This document shows positions 26,073-34,118 of a stretch of 49,265 nt of DNA, piece after piece. How positions within the stretch are numbered: the first letter of the stretch is position 1; every line of letters starts with the position of its first letter. Both the position numbers and the translations under genes were made by a program. The DNA lies in contig JAAFJN010000020.1 in assembly GCA_013298845.1 (NCBI GenBank), positions 35,619 through 84,883 of the forward strand, read 5' to 3'. Origin of the DNA: Chitinophagales bacterium (lineage in GTDB: Bacteria; Bacteroidota; Bacteroidia; Chitinophagales; Saprospiraceae). The notes beneath the pieces are model-generated. The model was not told the origin of the DNA. It did not search any database and saw only the letters and a list, made by a program, of their open reading frames with translations.

Positions 26073-26108
26073 CCCGCCAGCGTAATGATCATGCAGTACG
26101 CTGGCGGG
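26073..26108 (-). terminator. Terminator of the di-heme lipoprotein gene
   Basis: Perfect 12-bp arms (cccgccagcgta) with a 12-nt loop; on the minus strand a T-run follows (plus A-run at 26064-26071). Confidence 0.75.
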
Positions 26109-26133
26109 TGTAGAAAAAGAATCCAAGCCCTTT

Positions 26134-28524
26134 TTAGTTGTCTTTTTCCTCCTCTTTTCCTTTGCTTTTGGAGTTTCGGACAAAAATGACATAACCTTGC
26201 CTGCTGGTACAATCACCTACTTGTTGTACAATGGTGAGTTGATCCGTTCCGGTGATTGCCCGGTTTAACAGGATCACAAAACCGCTGCCATCACCAATTT
26301 CATTGTTTGCGGCATCGTACACTCGAATTCGAGCACCCGGAATGGCATTGGTAACAACGACATAATTAGCGCCGACAATGGGGTGATCAATTCGGGGGGC
26401 CGGAATTTCGCGGCATTCGGCAATGCCCGGCGGTTCGGTTTCGATTTTTAGCCCACAAAGTTGTTGGAAAATCACAAATTGATCGCCTCCTGCAACGGGC
26501 CGCCCTAACGCCGATTTTTTAAAATCGAAATTATTCTCCCAAGAGATGGGTGTGCTAAATTTACCAATGGGGCCACTGCCTATTTTTATGATTTCTGTAA
26601 AAGTGCCGTTGGTAAGTTGGTGGATATTCGCGAGTTCTTGCCCGACATATAACGTTGGGGGATTAAACTTTGCCGGTGGCAGGGAGGCCGGGGCACCCAC
26701 CGTAATAACGGCTTCCGACATGGGGCTATCATCACCACACAGCGATACTTTGACCGTGAATTTGTCCCCAATGTCAAACGGTTGCTTTTTGGGGGCCAGT
26801 GCGGTCCAATCGCCCCCGGAAGTGTAAGAGATCGGATCCATTCCGTTGCTATACACCGTGATGATGGTCCCTTGCAAGTGCCGCACGGCAATGACATTCG
26901 CGCATTCGTACACCAAAGTAGGATCAATCGTGGGGGCGGGTAGCCCTGAGGGGTAATCATCTTTGTAGTTTTTGACAATAACCGGAGGCGACAACGCCGA
27001 AACGCTTCCGTTGTGTTCTTGCTGTGCTTCTATTTTATCGCCTGCCACCAAAGGATTAAGGCCCGAAAAATCAATTTTTTCCGGGTTGCGGGCCGGTGAA
27101 ATGGTTTGAACCACCGTACCATTCACCAACAGGTTCACTTTTGCATCCAACACGGCTCCTCTCACCTGAACCGCAGTAGCGCAAGCATATACGGGGCCAA
27201 ATACGATGGGCGGTGACAAAAAAGGTTTATCTTCCGGGGTTTCCACTTCAACAACAACCCCTGGGTCCGTTGGCGGATTGCCGCAGGCTGCCAGTAGCGC
27301 ATTGATATGGTTCAAATAAAGGTTGCGATTGCCGCCCGGTGGCATCGTACTGCCCGGAGCCGTTGCACCTTGTAAGACGGTATTACAATAGCCGGATAGT
27401 TCGGCGGAAATTTGAGGAAACCGCCCGGCAGAACCGGCCACGTGGCAACTATTACATTGTCGCTCCGAACTGACGGCGGCCAGCATATTGGTTGGTCCCG
27501 GGTTTTGCGCCCACGACGCGTCCACCAATGGATCGTACCAACCGGTAGATTTTAGTTTGTTGATAATACTGGCAAACGCAGGTTGATCGGGGTGGACAAT
27601 GTAGGGGTTTTCACCGGCGTGGCAGTCTGAGCACTCCCCTTGATTGTTGATGACCAAATCGGTGCCGCCCACAAAACGTTTGAAGGGCACTACTTCGTTT
27701 CGCTTAAAAAATTCGCCCCTGGGGTTGTCAAAAAAGCAAACTTTATTGGTGTTTGTCCCTAAACAAATGACGCCAAATAATTCAGCCCGGTCACTTCCGA
27801 CGGGGAAGCGGGGCAACGCGATACATACTCCTTTGGGGGCATCTTTTTCGTACATCCATATTTCGGCTTTCAAGCCCGGACTAAGAAACTCATTTTCAAT
27901 GTCTCCAATGTATTGCCACTCTGGGCCAAACATATTTTGCGGGATTGGAACACCGGCTTCCAGGCATTCCCGGCAATAATCTTCGCCGTTTTTATTGGTA
28001 AATTTTAAAATTTCCAAGCCCAGGTTTTTTTCCAATTTTTGGGCCAGGTCAAAATTAAGGCCGTAAGCCCAACGGTTATCCACCGGTTTTTGCGCCTGAT
28101 TTTGCAATTTTAAGACGTATTCCCAGCGCAAGGTATTGTTGACGTTCACCAAACGAGACTTTTCGGACAGGGGTTGGCTTTTTTCAATTAACCAGTCCAT
28201 AAACAGGGCATTGGCTAAAATTTCATCGGTGACCTCGCGGTAAATGAGCGCTTTTTTTGCTTCGATTTCCGAAGATGGAATTTGTCGGCGGGTCTGATCA
28301 TTGGCGATCATGGATTGCACTTTTTGCAGGTAAAATGCCTGAATTTTTTTGATCACCTGCGCGTTTACTTGCAGTTGTTTTCCGTTTTCATCCCTTATTT
28401 CGCCGTGTCCAATGGCCGTTATTGGGTCATTTTGGAGAAAACTGGCTTCCTGGCGTTGGCAATGCGTAGCCAGTAGGGCGTATAACACGCTTAATACCAG
28501 CACCGATAATGTTAGTTTTTTCAT
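26134..28524 (-). CDS. Lipoprotein with two CxxCH heme motifs and four Ig-like repeats
   Basis: The 796-residue protein has a lipoprotein signal (LLATHC, Cys22), a helical N-terminal domain (30-180), and a central domain with two c-type heme motifs, CSDCH (298-302) and CNSCH (357-361). An additional pair, CREC (184-187), lacks the His. Met394 in GSTMPPGGN is a possible axial ligand. From about residue 435 four beta-sandwich repeats of 75-90 residues follow, each containing a G-D-x-(F/I/L) turn and most with a Q-x-x-C motif near the end. The C-terminus is charged (SKGKEEEKDN). I infer an outer electron carrier or oxidative enzyme on the cell surface; the reaction is unknown. Confidence 0.8.
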   Translation of the reverse strand: MKKLTLSVLVLSVLYALLATHCQRQEASFLQNDPITAIGHGEIRDENGKQLQVNAQVIKKIQAFYLQKVQSMIANDQTRRQIPSSEIEAKKALIYREVTDEILANALFMDWLIEKSQPLSEKSRLVNVNNTLRWEYVLKLQNQAQKPVDNRWAYGLNFDLAQKLEKNLGLEILKFTNKNGEDYCRECLEAGVPIPQNMFGPEWQYIGDIENEFLSPGLKAEIWMYEKDAPKGVCIALPRFPVGSDRAELFGVICLGTNTNKVCFFDNPRGEFFKRNEVVPFKRFVGGTDLVINNQGECSDCHAGENPYIVHPDQPAFASIINKLKSTGWYDPLVDASWAQNPGPTNMLAAVSSERQCNSCHVAGSAGRFPQISAELSGYCNTVLQGATAPGSTMPPGGNRNLYLNHINALLAACGNPPTDPGVVVEVETPEDKPFLSPPIVFGPVYACATAVQVRGAVLDAKVNLLVNGTVVQTISPARNPEKIDFSGLNPLVAGDKIEAQQEHNGSVSALSPPVIVKNYKDDYPSGLPAPTIDPTLVYECANVIAVRHLQGTIITVYSNGMDPISYTSGGDWTALAPKKQPFDIGDKFTVKVSLCGDDSPMSEAVITVGAPASLPPAKFNPPTLYVGQELANIHQLTNGTFTEIIKIGSGPIGKFSTPISWENNFDFKKSALGRPVAGGDQFVIFQQLCGLKIETEPPGIAECREIPAPRIDHPIVGANYVVVTNAIPGARIRVYDAANNEIGDGSGFVILLNRAITGTDQLTIVQQVGDCTSRQGYVIFVRNSKSKGKEEEKDN

Positions 28525-28722
28525 TTTGAGTGGTTATTGTGGTGAAAAGAACAATATCGGTTAATGTGAAAAGAACAATGTACTGTGAACTCTTGATTGA
28601 CCGAGACGGCAAAGTGTACTACGCCCGAAACGTTCGGTTTTTATTGCCGGAGGTGATGGAGTAGGGTTTGGAAATATAAAAATGGACTGTAGTTCGTGGC
28701 AATGAAAAAAGAAAAAAAGCAG

Positions 28723-28730
28723 TACCTTTG
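28723..28730 (+). promoter_or_regulatory. -7 element TACCTTTG for the methylase gene
   Basis: Exact match to TAnnTTTG, 17 bp before the ATG; no good TTTG at 19-20 bp upstream. Confidence 0.35.
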
Positions 28731-28747
28731 AAAAAATTTATAAAAAG

Positions 28748-29638
28748 ATGAAGTTACCACATCCAATACCATATCAAGGCAGCAAAAGAAATTTGGCAGA
28801 TAAGATACTTTCTTATTTTCCGTTAAAAATGAACCGACTTTTTGAGCCCTTTGCAGGTTCTGCGGCTATAACAATTGCCTCCTCTTACTACTGCAAGGCA
28901 AATCATTTTATTATAAATGACATAAACGAGCCTTTAATAAAGTTATGGGATAAAATAATAAACAAACCAGACCAAATAATAAATGAATATCATTACATTT
29001 GGAACAACCAAATTGGAAGGGAAGAAGAATATTATTACGAGGCAAGAGAAGAATTTAACAATACCCAAAAGCCAGAATATTTACTCTTTATGTTGGCAAA
29101 GTGCGTCAAAGCAGCCGTTCGGTATAACTCGAACGGAGAGTTTAACCAAAGCCCTGATAAAAGGCGATTGGGCAGAACCCCATCCAATATGCGTGAGGAT
29201 ATAATTAAGGTTTCGCAATTGCTCAAAAACAAGGTAACGCTCCTTTCGTTAGATTACGAAGAAGCGATAGCAGATGCAAATGAGGATGACTTGATATATT
29301 TTGACCCTCCATATCAAGGAACAGGTCAAAACGGGGGGTTTAGGTATATGCAGGATTTGAACCATGATGATTTTATACTTACTCTTTTCCAACTCAATAA
29401 AAAAAACATCCCTTTTCTGTTGAGTTACGACGGGCGTACAGGGGACAAACATTTTGGCAAGCCGCTTCCAGATGCATTAAAATTGACAAAAATTGAAATT
29501 GACGCTGGAAGGTCTTCAATAGCAACCCTCCTTAACAGGGTTGAAAATACCTACGAAGCATTGTATATTTCTCCTTCGTTAATGAACAAGATTGACCTGA
29601 AACTGCAACCTTTATATGTACAAACCTCGTTGTTTTAA
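28748..29638 (+). CDS. Dam-family (D12 class) adenine-N6 DNA methyltransferase of a restriction-modification pair
   Basis: The 296-residue protein has the D12-class layout: IPYQGSKRNLADKIL at the N-terminus, the SAM-binding FEPFAGSAA (motif I, residues 33-40) and the catalytic DPPY at 186-189. It methylates adenine in a specific DNA site. The next gene, an HNH endonuclease, starts 6 bp downstream, so the pair is most likely a type II restriction-modification system with the methylase first. The recognition sequence is not predictable from sequence alone. AT-rich codon use indicates transfer. Confidence 0.92.
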   Translation: MKLPHPIPYQGSKRNLADKILSYFPLKMNRLFEPFAGSAAITIASSYYCKANHFIINDINEPLIKLWDKIINKPDQIINEYHYIWNNQIGREEEYYYEAREEFNNTQKPEYLLFMLAKCVKAAVRYNSNGEFNQSPDKRRLGRTPSNMREDIIKVSQLLKNKVTLLSLDYEEAIADANEDDLIYFDPPYQGTGQNGGFRYMQDLNHDDFILTLFQLNKKNIPFLLSYDGRTGDKHFGKPLPDALKLTKIEIDAGRSSIATLLNRVENTYEALYISPSLMNKIDLKLQPLYVQTSLF

Positions 29639-29644
29639 TCCGTC

Positions 29645-30376
29645 ATGCCGAAACAAAAATATCCATCTGATTTTCTTAAACTCATTGGTACAATTACCAA
29701 TAAGAGGGCTAAAATTGTCATTGACCATATAATGGAACATGGTTTAATTACAACACGAGATTTGGAAACCAAGTATGGATACAGCCATCCACCGAGAGCA
29801 GCAAGAGATGTAAGAGAGGCAGGAATACCACTTGAAACATTCAACGTCAAGTCGGAAGAGGGGAAGTCAATCGCAGCCTACAAATTTGGAGACTTGACCC
29901 AAATACAGCATAATAAGTTTGGAGGAAGAAAAGTGTTTTCAAAAGAGTTTAAAAGTCAACTTTACGCCCTTTCAGGTGGAAAATGTGCTATCTGTAATGG
30001 TTCTTTTGAAGAAAGATATTTGCAAATTGACCATAGAGTACCTTACGAGATAAGTGGCGACAGCAATAATTTTCAACAGAATTTAGGTGACTATATGCTT
30101 TTATGCGCTTCGTGCAATAGGGCAAAATCATGGTCATGTGAACATTGTGACAATTGGACTGTGCAAAAGGAAATAGAACTTTGTCTCAAATGCTACTGGG
30201 GGAATCCAAATAATTATGACCATATAGCCTTGAAAGAAATCAGAAGGTTAGAATTAGTTTGGCAAGATAACGAAATCAAGTTCTTTGAAGCATTGAAAAA
30301 AGAGGCAGATGAAGGTAAATTGCAATTGCCTGAACATGTCAAAAGTTTAATCGAGAAGCGTTTTAAAAAGGAATAA
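29645..30376 (+). CDS. HNH endonuclease, restriction partner of the Dam-type methylase
   Basis: The 243-residue protein starts with a winged-helix-like region (about 15-80: ITTRDLETKYGYSHPPRAARD). The HNH nuclease follows: CAIC (114-117), LQIDHRVPYE with Asp129/His130, a conserved Asn region, and LLCASCNRAKSWSCEHC (Cys154, 157, 165, 168), which should bind one or two zinc ions. It is predicted to cut the unmethylated target of the upstream enzyme. Position, orientation and 6-bp spacing support a functional unit. An attC-like site starts 5 bp beyond the stop. Confidence 0.88.
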   Translation: MPKQKYPSDFLKLIGTITNKRAKIVIDHIMEHGLITTRDLETKYGYSHPPRAARDVREAGIPLETFNVKSEEGKSIAAYKFGDLTQIQHNKFGGRKVFSKEFKSQLYALSGGKCAICNGSFEERYLQIDHRVPYEISGDSNNFQQNLGDYMLLCASCNRAKSWSCEHCDNWTVQKEIELCLKCYWGNPNNYDHIALKEIRRLELVWQDNEIKFFEALKKEADEGKLQLPEHVKSLIEKRFKKE

Positions 30377-30380
30377 GTGC

Positions 30381-30469
30381 CACGAACAACGGCTTGCTGT
30401 CCATTTCGCCGAACAGCCAGCCCGCAAACCAAACGCACGGCGGTACGGCAGTAAGCCAAACGTTATCGC
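30381..30469 (+). other. attC-like recombination site candidate
   Basis: Left end cacgaacaac followed by ggcttgctgt; right half ggcagtaagcc then aaACGTTATCG. The stem ggcttgctg/cagtaagcc matches at 8 of 9; an inner tcgccg/cggcg pair continues the hairpin. The left end shares CACGAACAAC with the site at 22990. Confidence 0.5.
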
Positions 30470-30503
30470 AAAGAATAAAAAAACTGTAAAATGCAATTAT
30501 AAG

Positions 30504-31466
30504 ATGAAACAGTTATTGTTTCTAACAATTTCGATAATTCCATTTTTTGCTTGCAGCCCTAACAAGCACAACGGCATTTCTAATGTTGAATATGTAAAAA
30601 TTGCATTTGATAGTATTGAGTTTTATTCTTTGCAAAAGAATACCTACAATTTTGATTCATTGGAGATTACTATTTTGGGACAAATAAATGATTCCACAAA
30701 GTCAGAATATATCATTGAACTGTTGAACAATGCCATTGTCGATATTGACATTCATAGTTATATACTAAGAAAGAGTGAATTTAGAAAACTGGAAACAGGA
30801 GAATCTCAACTAACCCCCTTTCCCTTTCAAGGAAAAATTATTGATGAAAAATATGCAATGGTTTCAATTGATGGATTTTTAGGCGTTGATTCAACATCGT
30901 CAGACAATTATGCAGACAGTTTACAAAACCTAATTTTAAGTTTATACCTAAAAAAGCCAATAGGGTGGATTATTGATTTAAGAAATAATACAGGCGGTTG
31001 GGAATACCCCATGATTGCTGGGCTTGGTCCAATATTAGGAGAAGGTATTTTGGCTTATGAAGTAAATAGAGACGGCAAAATAGAGAATGAATATTCGTAT
31101 GTTAGGCTGAATAAGAATGGAGTTTTAACGAAACAAATCGAATTAATTGACTCTGCTTTTGTCTTTGATAAAAAGTTACCAACTGTTGTATTAGTAGGGA
31201 ATAATACAGGTAGTGCCGGTGAATTTTTAACGCAGTGTTTTTACGAGAATACGAAGACCGTTCTAATTGGTGAACCAACATATGGAGTTCCAACAGGACT
31301 GCGGGGTTTTTTTATGCCAGACAGTACACAAATTTGTGTAACTTCAAGTATTGTTCTAAATAGAAATAAAAAAGGGAATGGAAAGTCAATTATTCCAGAC
31401 ATAATTGAACGGAATAAGGATAAAATCCTGGAAAAAGCATTTGAATGGATATATCAAAATCAATAA
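30504..31466 (+). CDS. S41-like peptidase lipoprotein
   Basis: The 320-residue protein has a lipoprotein signal with lipobox FFAC (Cys17). The region from about residue 110 resembles the S41 (C-terminal-processing/tricorn) catalytic fold: GWIIDLRNNTGGW (155-167), GNNTGSAGEFL with the presumed nucleophile Ser237, and GEPTYGVPTG. It lacks a PDZ domain, and I did not locate a convincing Lys of the Ser/Lys dyad, so activity is uncertain. It is anchored in the envelope. It is a single gene between two attC-like sites, which fits one cassette. Confidence 0.8.
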   Translation: MKQLLFLTISIIPFFACSPNKHNGISNVEYVKIAFDSIEFYSLQKNTYNFDSLEITILGQINDSTKSEYIIELLNNAIVDIDIHSYILRKSEFRKLETGESQLTPFPFQGKIIDEKYAMVSIDGFLGVDSTSSDNYADSLQNLILSLYLKKPIGWIIDLRNNTGGWEYPMIAGLGPILGEGILAYEVNRDGKIENEYSYVRLNKNGVLTKQIELIDSAFVFDKKLPTVVLVGNNTGSAGEFLTQCFYENTKTVLIGEPTYGVPTGLRGFFMPDSTQICVTSSIVLNRNKKGNGKSIIPDIIERNKDKILEKAFEWIYQNQ

Positions 31467-31471
31467 ATGCC

Positions 31472-31526
31472 TTCTGCTAACAAAGTCTGGTCGCACATAG
31501 CGGCTAATGCCCAAACGTTCGCAGAA
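31472..31526 (+). other. attC-like recombination site candidate (short)
   Basis: ttctgctaac (31472-31481) and gttcgcagaa (31517-31526) are complementary at 9 of 10. Inside, GG..GCA..TAGC blocks pair with extrahelical bases. The motif GGTCGCACAT is shared with the site at 32625. Confidence 0.5.
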
Positions 31527-31563
31527 ACTCTATAATAACACTGAAACGATCAAGCAGATAACA

Positions 31564-32604
31564 ATGAAATTAAACATACTTTTATTTCTGAGCATTTTTA
31601 ATCTGTTGACATCGTGCAATGGACAGACCACTAATAAGGAAAAAAACACTACCCAGTATAAAAAAGGCGATACAGTAAAAGAACTTGGAGGCAGCATTAT
31701 GGTGGTTTATCAAGACAAGAAAAATATTTATTGGTTTGGAAGTTGGGAAACAGGAGTGTATAGATATGACGGTAAGACATTGATAAATTATACAACAAAA
31801 CACGGGTTGCAAAACAATAGAATAGATGAAATTGCAGAAGATAAATTTGGAAACATTTACTTCATTGGTTGCCACCCAAATTCTACAATAACTAAATTTG
31901 ACGGACAATCATTTACTAAAATTATAGCAACCCCAAGTAATGAATGGAAACTTGAAGCCAATGATTTGTGGCTAAGAAATGCTTATCAAACCGAAAAAGT
32001 ATATCGGTTTAACGGAAATACTTTTTATGAATTGACACTACCAAAGCCACCTAAACTTACCAATCCTTATGAGGTTTATAGCATTTATAAAGACAAAAAA
32101 GGTAACATTTGGTTTGGCACAAATCCAGTTGGGGTTTGCCGCTATGATGGAAAATCATTTGAATGGATTACTGAGGAAGATGTGACAGAATTTCGCAATG
32201 AAGGGGCAAACGGAGTACGTTCAATCACAGAAGACAAAAATGGGGACTTTTGGTTTAATACCGAAAACCGTTATAGTGTTTACGACAGCGCAACTTTAAA
32301 AAGCAGTAAGTTGTATACAAGACACGAAAGTATAGGTAGTTTAGATGGAAAGAATACCAATGGTTTAGATGAGTATCTATCAACAGTAAGGGACAACAAT
32401 AATTATTTGTGGTTTGCAACCTATCGTAGTGGTGTTTGGAGATATGATGGAGCGAAAATTACTCATTATGTAGTTCAAGATAATTCAAAAGACATTACTT
32501 TATTCAGCATTTACAAAGACAACAATGGCGACCTTTGGCTTGGAACACACGAAAATGGAGCATTTAAATTCAATGGAACAACTTTTGTGAAATTTATACT
32601 TTGA
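31564..32604 (+). CDS. Lipoprotein with a two-component-regulator-type beta-propeller
   Basis: From the ATG at 31564 the protein has 346 residues, with lipobox LLTSC. Repeats of about 40-60 residues carry the Reg_prop pattern: DKKNIYWFGSWETGVYRYDG, EDKFGNIYFIG, DKKGNIWFGTNPVGVCRYDG, EDKNGDFWFNT and DNNGDLWLGTHENGAFKF. Such propellers usually form the sensor part of hybrid histidine kinases; here there is no kinase, only the lipidated propeller. The frame is open to 31507 but that start would run through the attC-like site, so the inner Met is used. An attC-like site follows. Confidence 0.8.
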   Translation: MKLNILLFLSIFNLLTSCNGQTTNKEKNTTQYKKGDTVKELGGSIMVVYQDKKNIYWFGSWETGVYRYDGKTLINYTTKHGLQNNRIDEIAEDKFGNIYFIGCHPNSTITKFDGQSFTKIIATPSNEWKLEANDLWLRNAYQTEKVYRFNGNTFYELTLPKPPKLTNPYEVYSIYKDKKGNIWFGTNPVGVCRYDGKSFEWITEEDVTEFRNEGANGVRSITEDKNGDFWFNTENRYSVYDSATLKSSKLYTRHESIGSLDGKNTNGLDEYLSTVRDNNNYLWFATYRSGVWRYDGAKITHYVVQDNSKDITLFSIYKDNNGDLWLGTHENGAFKFNGTTFVKFIL

Positions 32605-32624
32605 CGAAAGGCAAAAGATATACA

Positions 32625-32713
32625 GATAACAAAGCATGGTCGCACATGGCAGCGCAAAGCCTAACCCGTAAAGCCAACGCTCGCCGCTACGTCGTCCATG
32701 CAATCGTTCTCAG
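32625..32713 (+). other. attC-like recombination site candidate
   Basis: gataacaaa then gcatggtcg (32634-32642); right cgtccatgc (32693-32701) complements it at 8 of 9, then AATCGTTCTC. GATAAC and CGTTC are at matching distances outside the stem. Inner GC-rich blocks pair with bulges. Confidence 0.5.
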
Positions 32714-32744
32714 AAACCAAAAAGACCCGAAGCAATAACAAAAA

Positions 32745-32876
32745 ATGAAAGAGATAATTGATTTAAGTCAAGAAATTTATGGCGGCATGCCTGTTTTTAA
32801 TGGACTTCCAGACATCCGAGAACAAAAAGCACTGCCGCCACCCGCCGCAGAGACCAATGTACAAAAACAAGGGTAA
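32745..32876 (+). pseudogene. Truncated cyclase-family (kynurenine formamidase-like) gene
   Basis: The frame starts MKEIIDLSQEIYGGMPVFNG, which is the conserved N-terminus of cyclase/arylformamidase family proteins (normally about 200-220 residues). After about residue 25 the sequence becomes unrelated (ALPPPAAETN) and stops at residue 43. The rest of the gene is missing, so this is a broken copy, probably cut at a recombination junction near 32815. It begins 31 bp after an attC-like site, as a cassette gene would. Confidence 0.6.
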
Positions 32877-33071
32877 TCAGCCCCAAGTGACTTGCCCATC
32901 AAACAACTGTGCGTCGGTAATTCTTGTATCTTATCGTCTGATATTTTATTGATAAAAATGCAACACAACACCAGTTGCACCACCACAAATCAAAAATTAA
33001 AATCACCAAAACAAACTAAAACCGACTTAAAATGGTTTACTTTGCCATAGAAATTCAACAAATAATCAGGT

Positions 33072-33983
33072 ATGATCATTGCCAATCCCCTTTACGATGT
33101 CGTATTTAAATATCTACTGGAAGATGTAGAGATTGCGCGGGAATTATTGTCCACTATTTTGGGCGAAGAGGTGCAAAATATTGAAGTAAAGCCACAGGAA
33201 ACTGCCACCGAAACGAGTGGTGACATCCGAATTCTGCGCTTTGATTTCAAAGCAGTGATAAAAAAGCCAAATGGCGAAATCAACAAAGTGCTCATCGAGT
33301 TGCAAAAGGCTAAACAAGCCTTCGATGTGATGCGTTTTCGGCGCTATTTGGGCGAGAATTACCGCAAAGAGGATGAAGTACTCAACGAGAAAGGTATGCC
33401 GGAAAAACGCCCTTTGCCCATCATCACGATCTACTTTTTAGGTTTCCCTTTAAACAGTATTCAGTCCGGTGTAGTCAAGATCAATCGGGAGTACCGCGAT
33501 GTGGTGACCCAAGAGATACTGGATATCAAAGAGGATTTTGTTGAGTTATTGACCCACGATTCTTATTTGATTCAGGTCCGTAAATTGGCCAAAGCCGCTC
33601 GCAATAAATTGGAGCGGGTGCTGCATATTTTTAGTCCGATATATCAGAGCACAAAAGACAAGCATCAACTGGATTTTCAGGGCGATACCAATGATCCTTT
33701 GGTTAAAAAAATGGTGGATCGTTTGGGGAGAGCCATTGCCAGTGAGGAAATTCGGGATTTGATGGATGTAGAGGATGAGTTAGATCGAATTTTTGAACGA
33801 GAGATGAGAAAAAAAGATGAAATTATTGCGGAGAAGGAAGAAATCATTGCGGAAAAGGAAGAAATTATTGCGGAAAAGGAAAAGTTGCTGATGGCGGAGA
33901 AAAAACGAGCAGAAGAAGAAATTCAGAAAAACCAAGAATTACAAAAGCAAATTGAAGCACTGAAAAAGCAAATTAAACCATAG
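33072..33983 (+). CDS. Rpn family PD-(D/E)XK nuclease / putative transposase
   Basis: The 303-residue protein starts with the Rpn/PDDEXK hallmark FKYLLED and has the nuclease core RFDFKAVI...VLIELQKAKQ (Asp58, Glu76, Gln78). Such proteins promote RecA-independent recombination in E. coli (RpnA-E) and are often annotated as transposases although they are not linked to insertion-sequence ends. The C-terminus is a coiled coil with in-frame tandem heptads of KEEIIAE. There are no terminal inverted repeats around the gene. It is the only gene between the cassette cluster and rny. Confidence 0.88.
   Translation: MIIANPLYDVVFKYLLEDVEIARELLSTILGEEVQNIEVKPQETATETSGDIRILRFDFKAVIKKPNGEINKVLIELQKAKQAFDVMRFRRYLGENYRKEDEVLNEKGMPEKRPLPIITIYFLGFPLNSIQSGVVKINREYRDVVTQEILDIKEDFVELLTHDSYLIQVRKLAKAARNKLERVLHIFSPIYQSTKDKHQLDFQGDTNDPLVKKMVDRLGRAIASEEIRDLMDVEDELDRIFEREMRKKDEIIAEKEEIIAEKEEIIAEKEKLLMAEKKRAEEEIQKNQELQKQIEALKKQIKP
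33816..33899 (+). repeat. 21-bp in-frame tandem repeats (heptads)
   Basis: Four copies start at 33816, 33837, 33858 and 33879, the last degenerate. They encode DEIIAEK, EEIIAEK, EEIIAEK, EKLLMAE. Copy number may vary by slippage without breaking the frame. Confidence 0.7.
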
Positions 33984-34024
33984 TAGCCGTTTTCCGAAAA
34001 TGCCTGCTTTAACTACCCAAAAAA

Positions 34025-34056
34025 AATCCGCGCCAGACAAACGTCCGACGCGGATT
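34025..34056 (-). terminator. Terminator of rny
   Basis: Arms aatccgcg/cgcggatt with a 16-nt interior; on the minus strand a T-run follows (plus A-run 34019-34026). Confidence 0.7.
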
Positions 34057-34118
34057 ACATATCAACAAGTCAACCGGAACTAATTCAACAAAGTGACCGG
34101 CCAACCAATTCAACCGTA

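Larger units (their letters stand above)
28748..32876 (+). mobile_element. AT-rich accessory block with three attC-like sites (cluster 2)
   Basis: Five plus-strand genes or gene units of unrelated function lie in AT-rich DNA. Three units end in an attC-like repeat placed 5-40 bp after the stop. The last unit is a truncated gene. No integrase or attI is visible. This would correspond to a cassette cluster lacking an integrase. Confidence 0.4.

Noticed and set aside
28542-28579. 14-bp direct repeat gtgaaaagaacaat next to a 28-codon frame
   Set aside because: It could mark the left edge of the acquired block, but the copies are only 24 bp apart and no second copy is found at the right edge.
33072-33983. 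Insertion sequence (the gene is often labelled transposase)
   Set aside because: No terminal inverted repeats or target-site duplication around it; Rpn proteins are not IS transposases.
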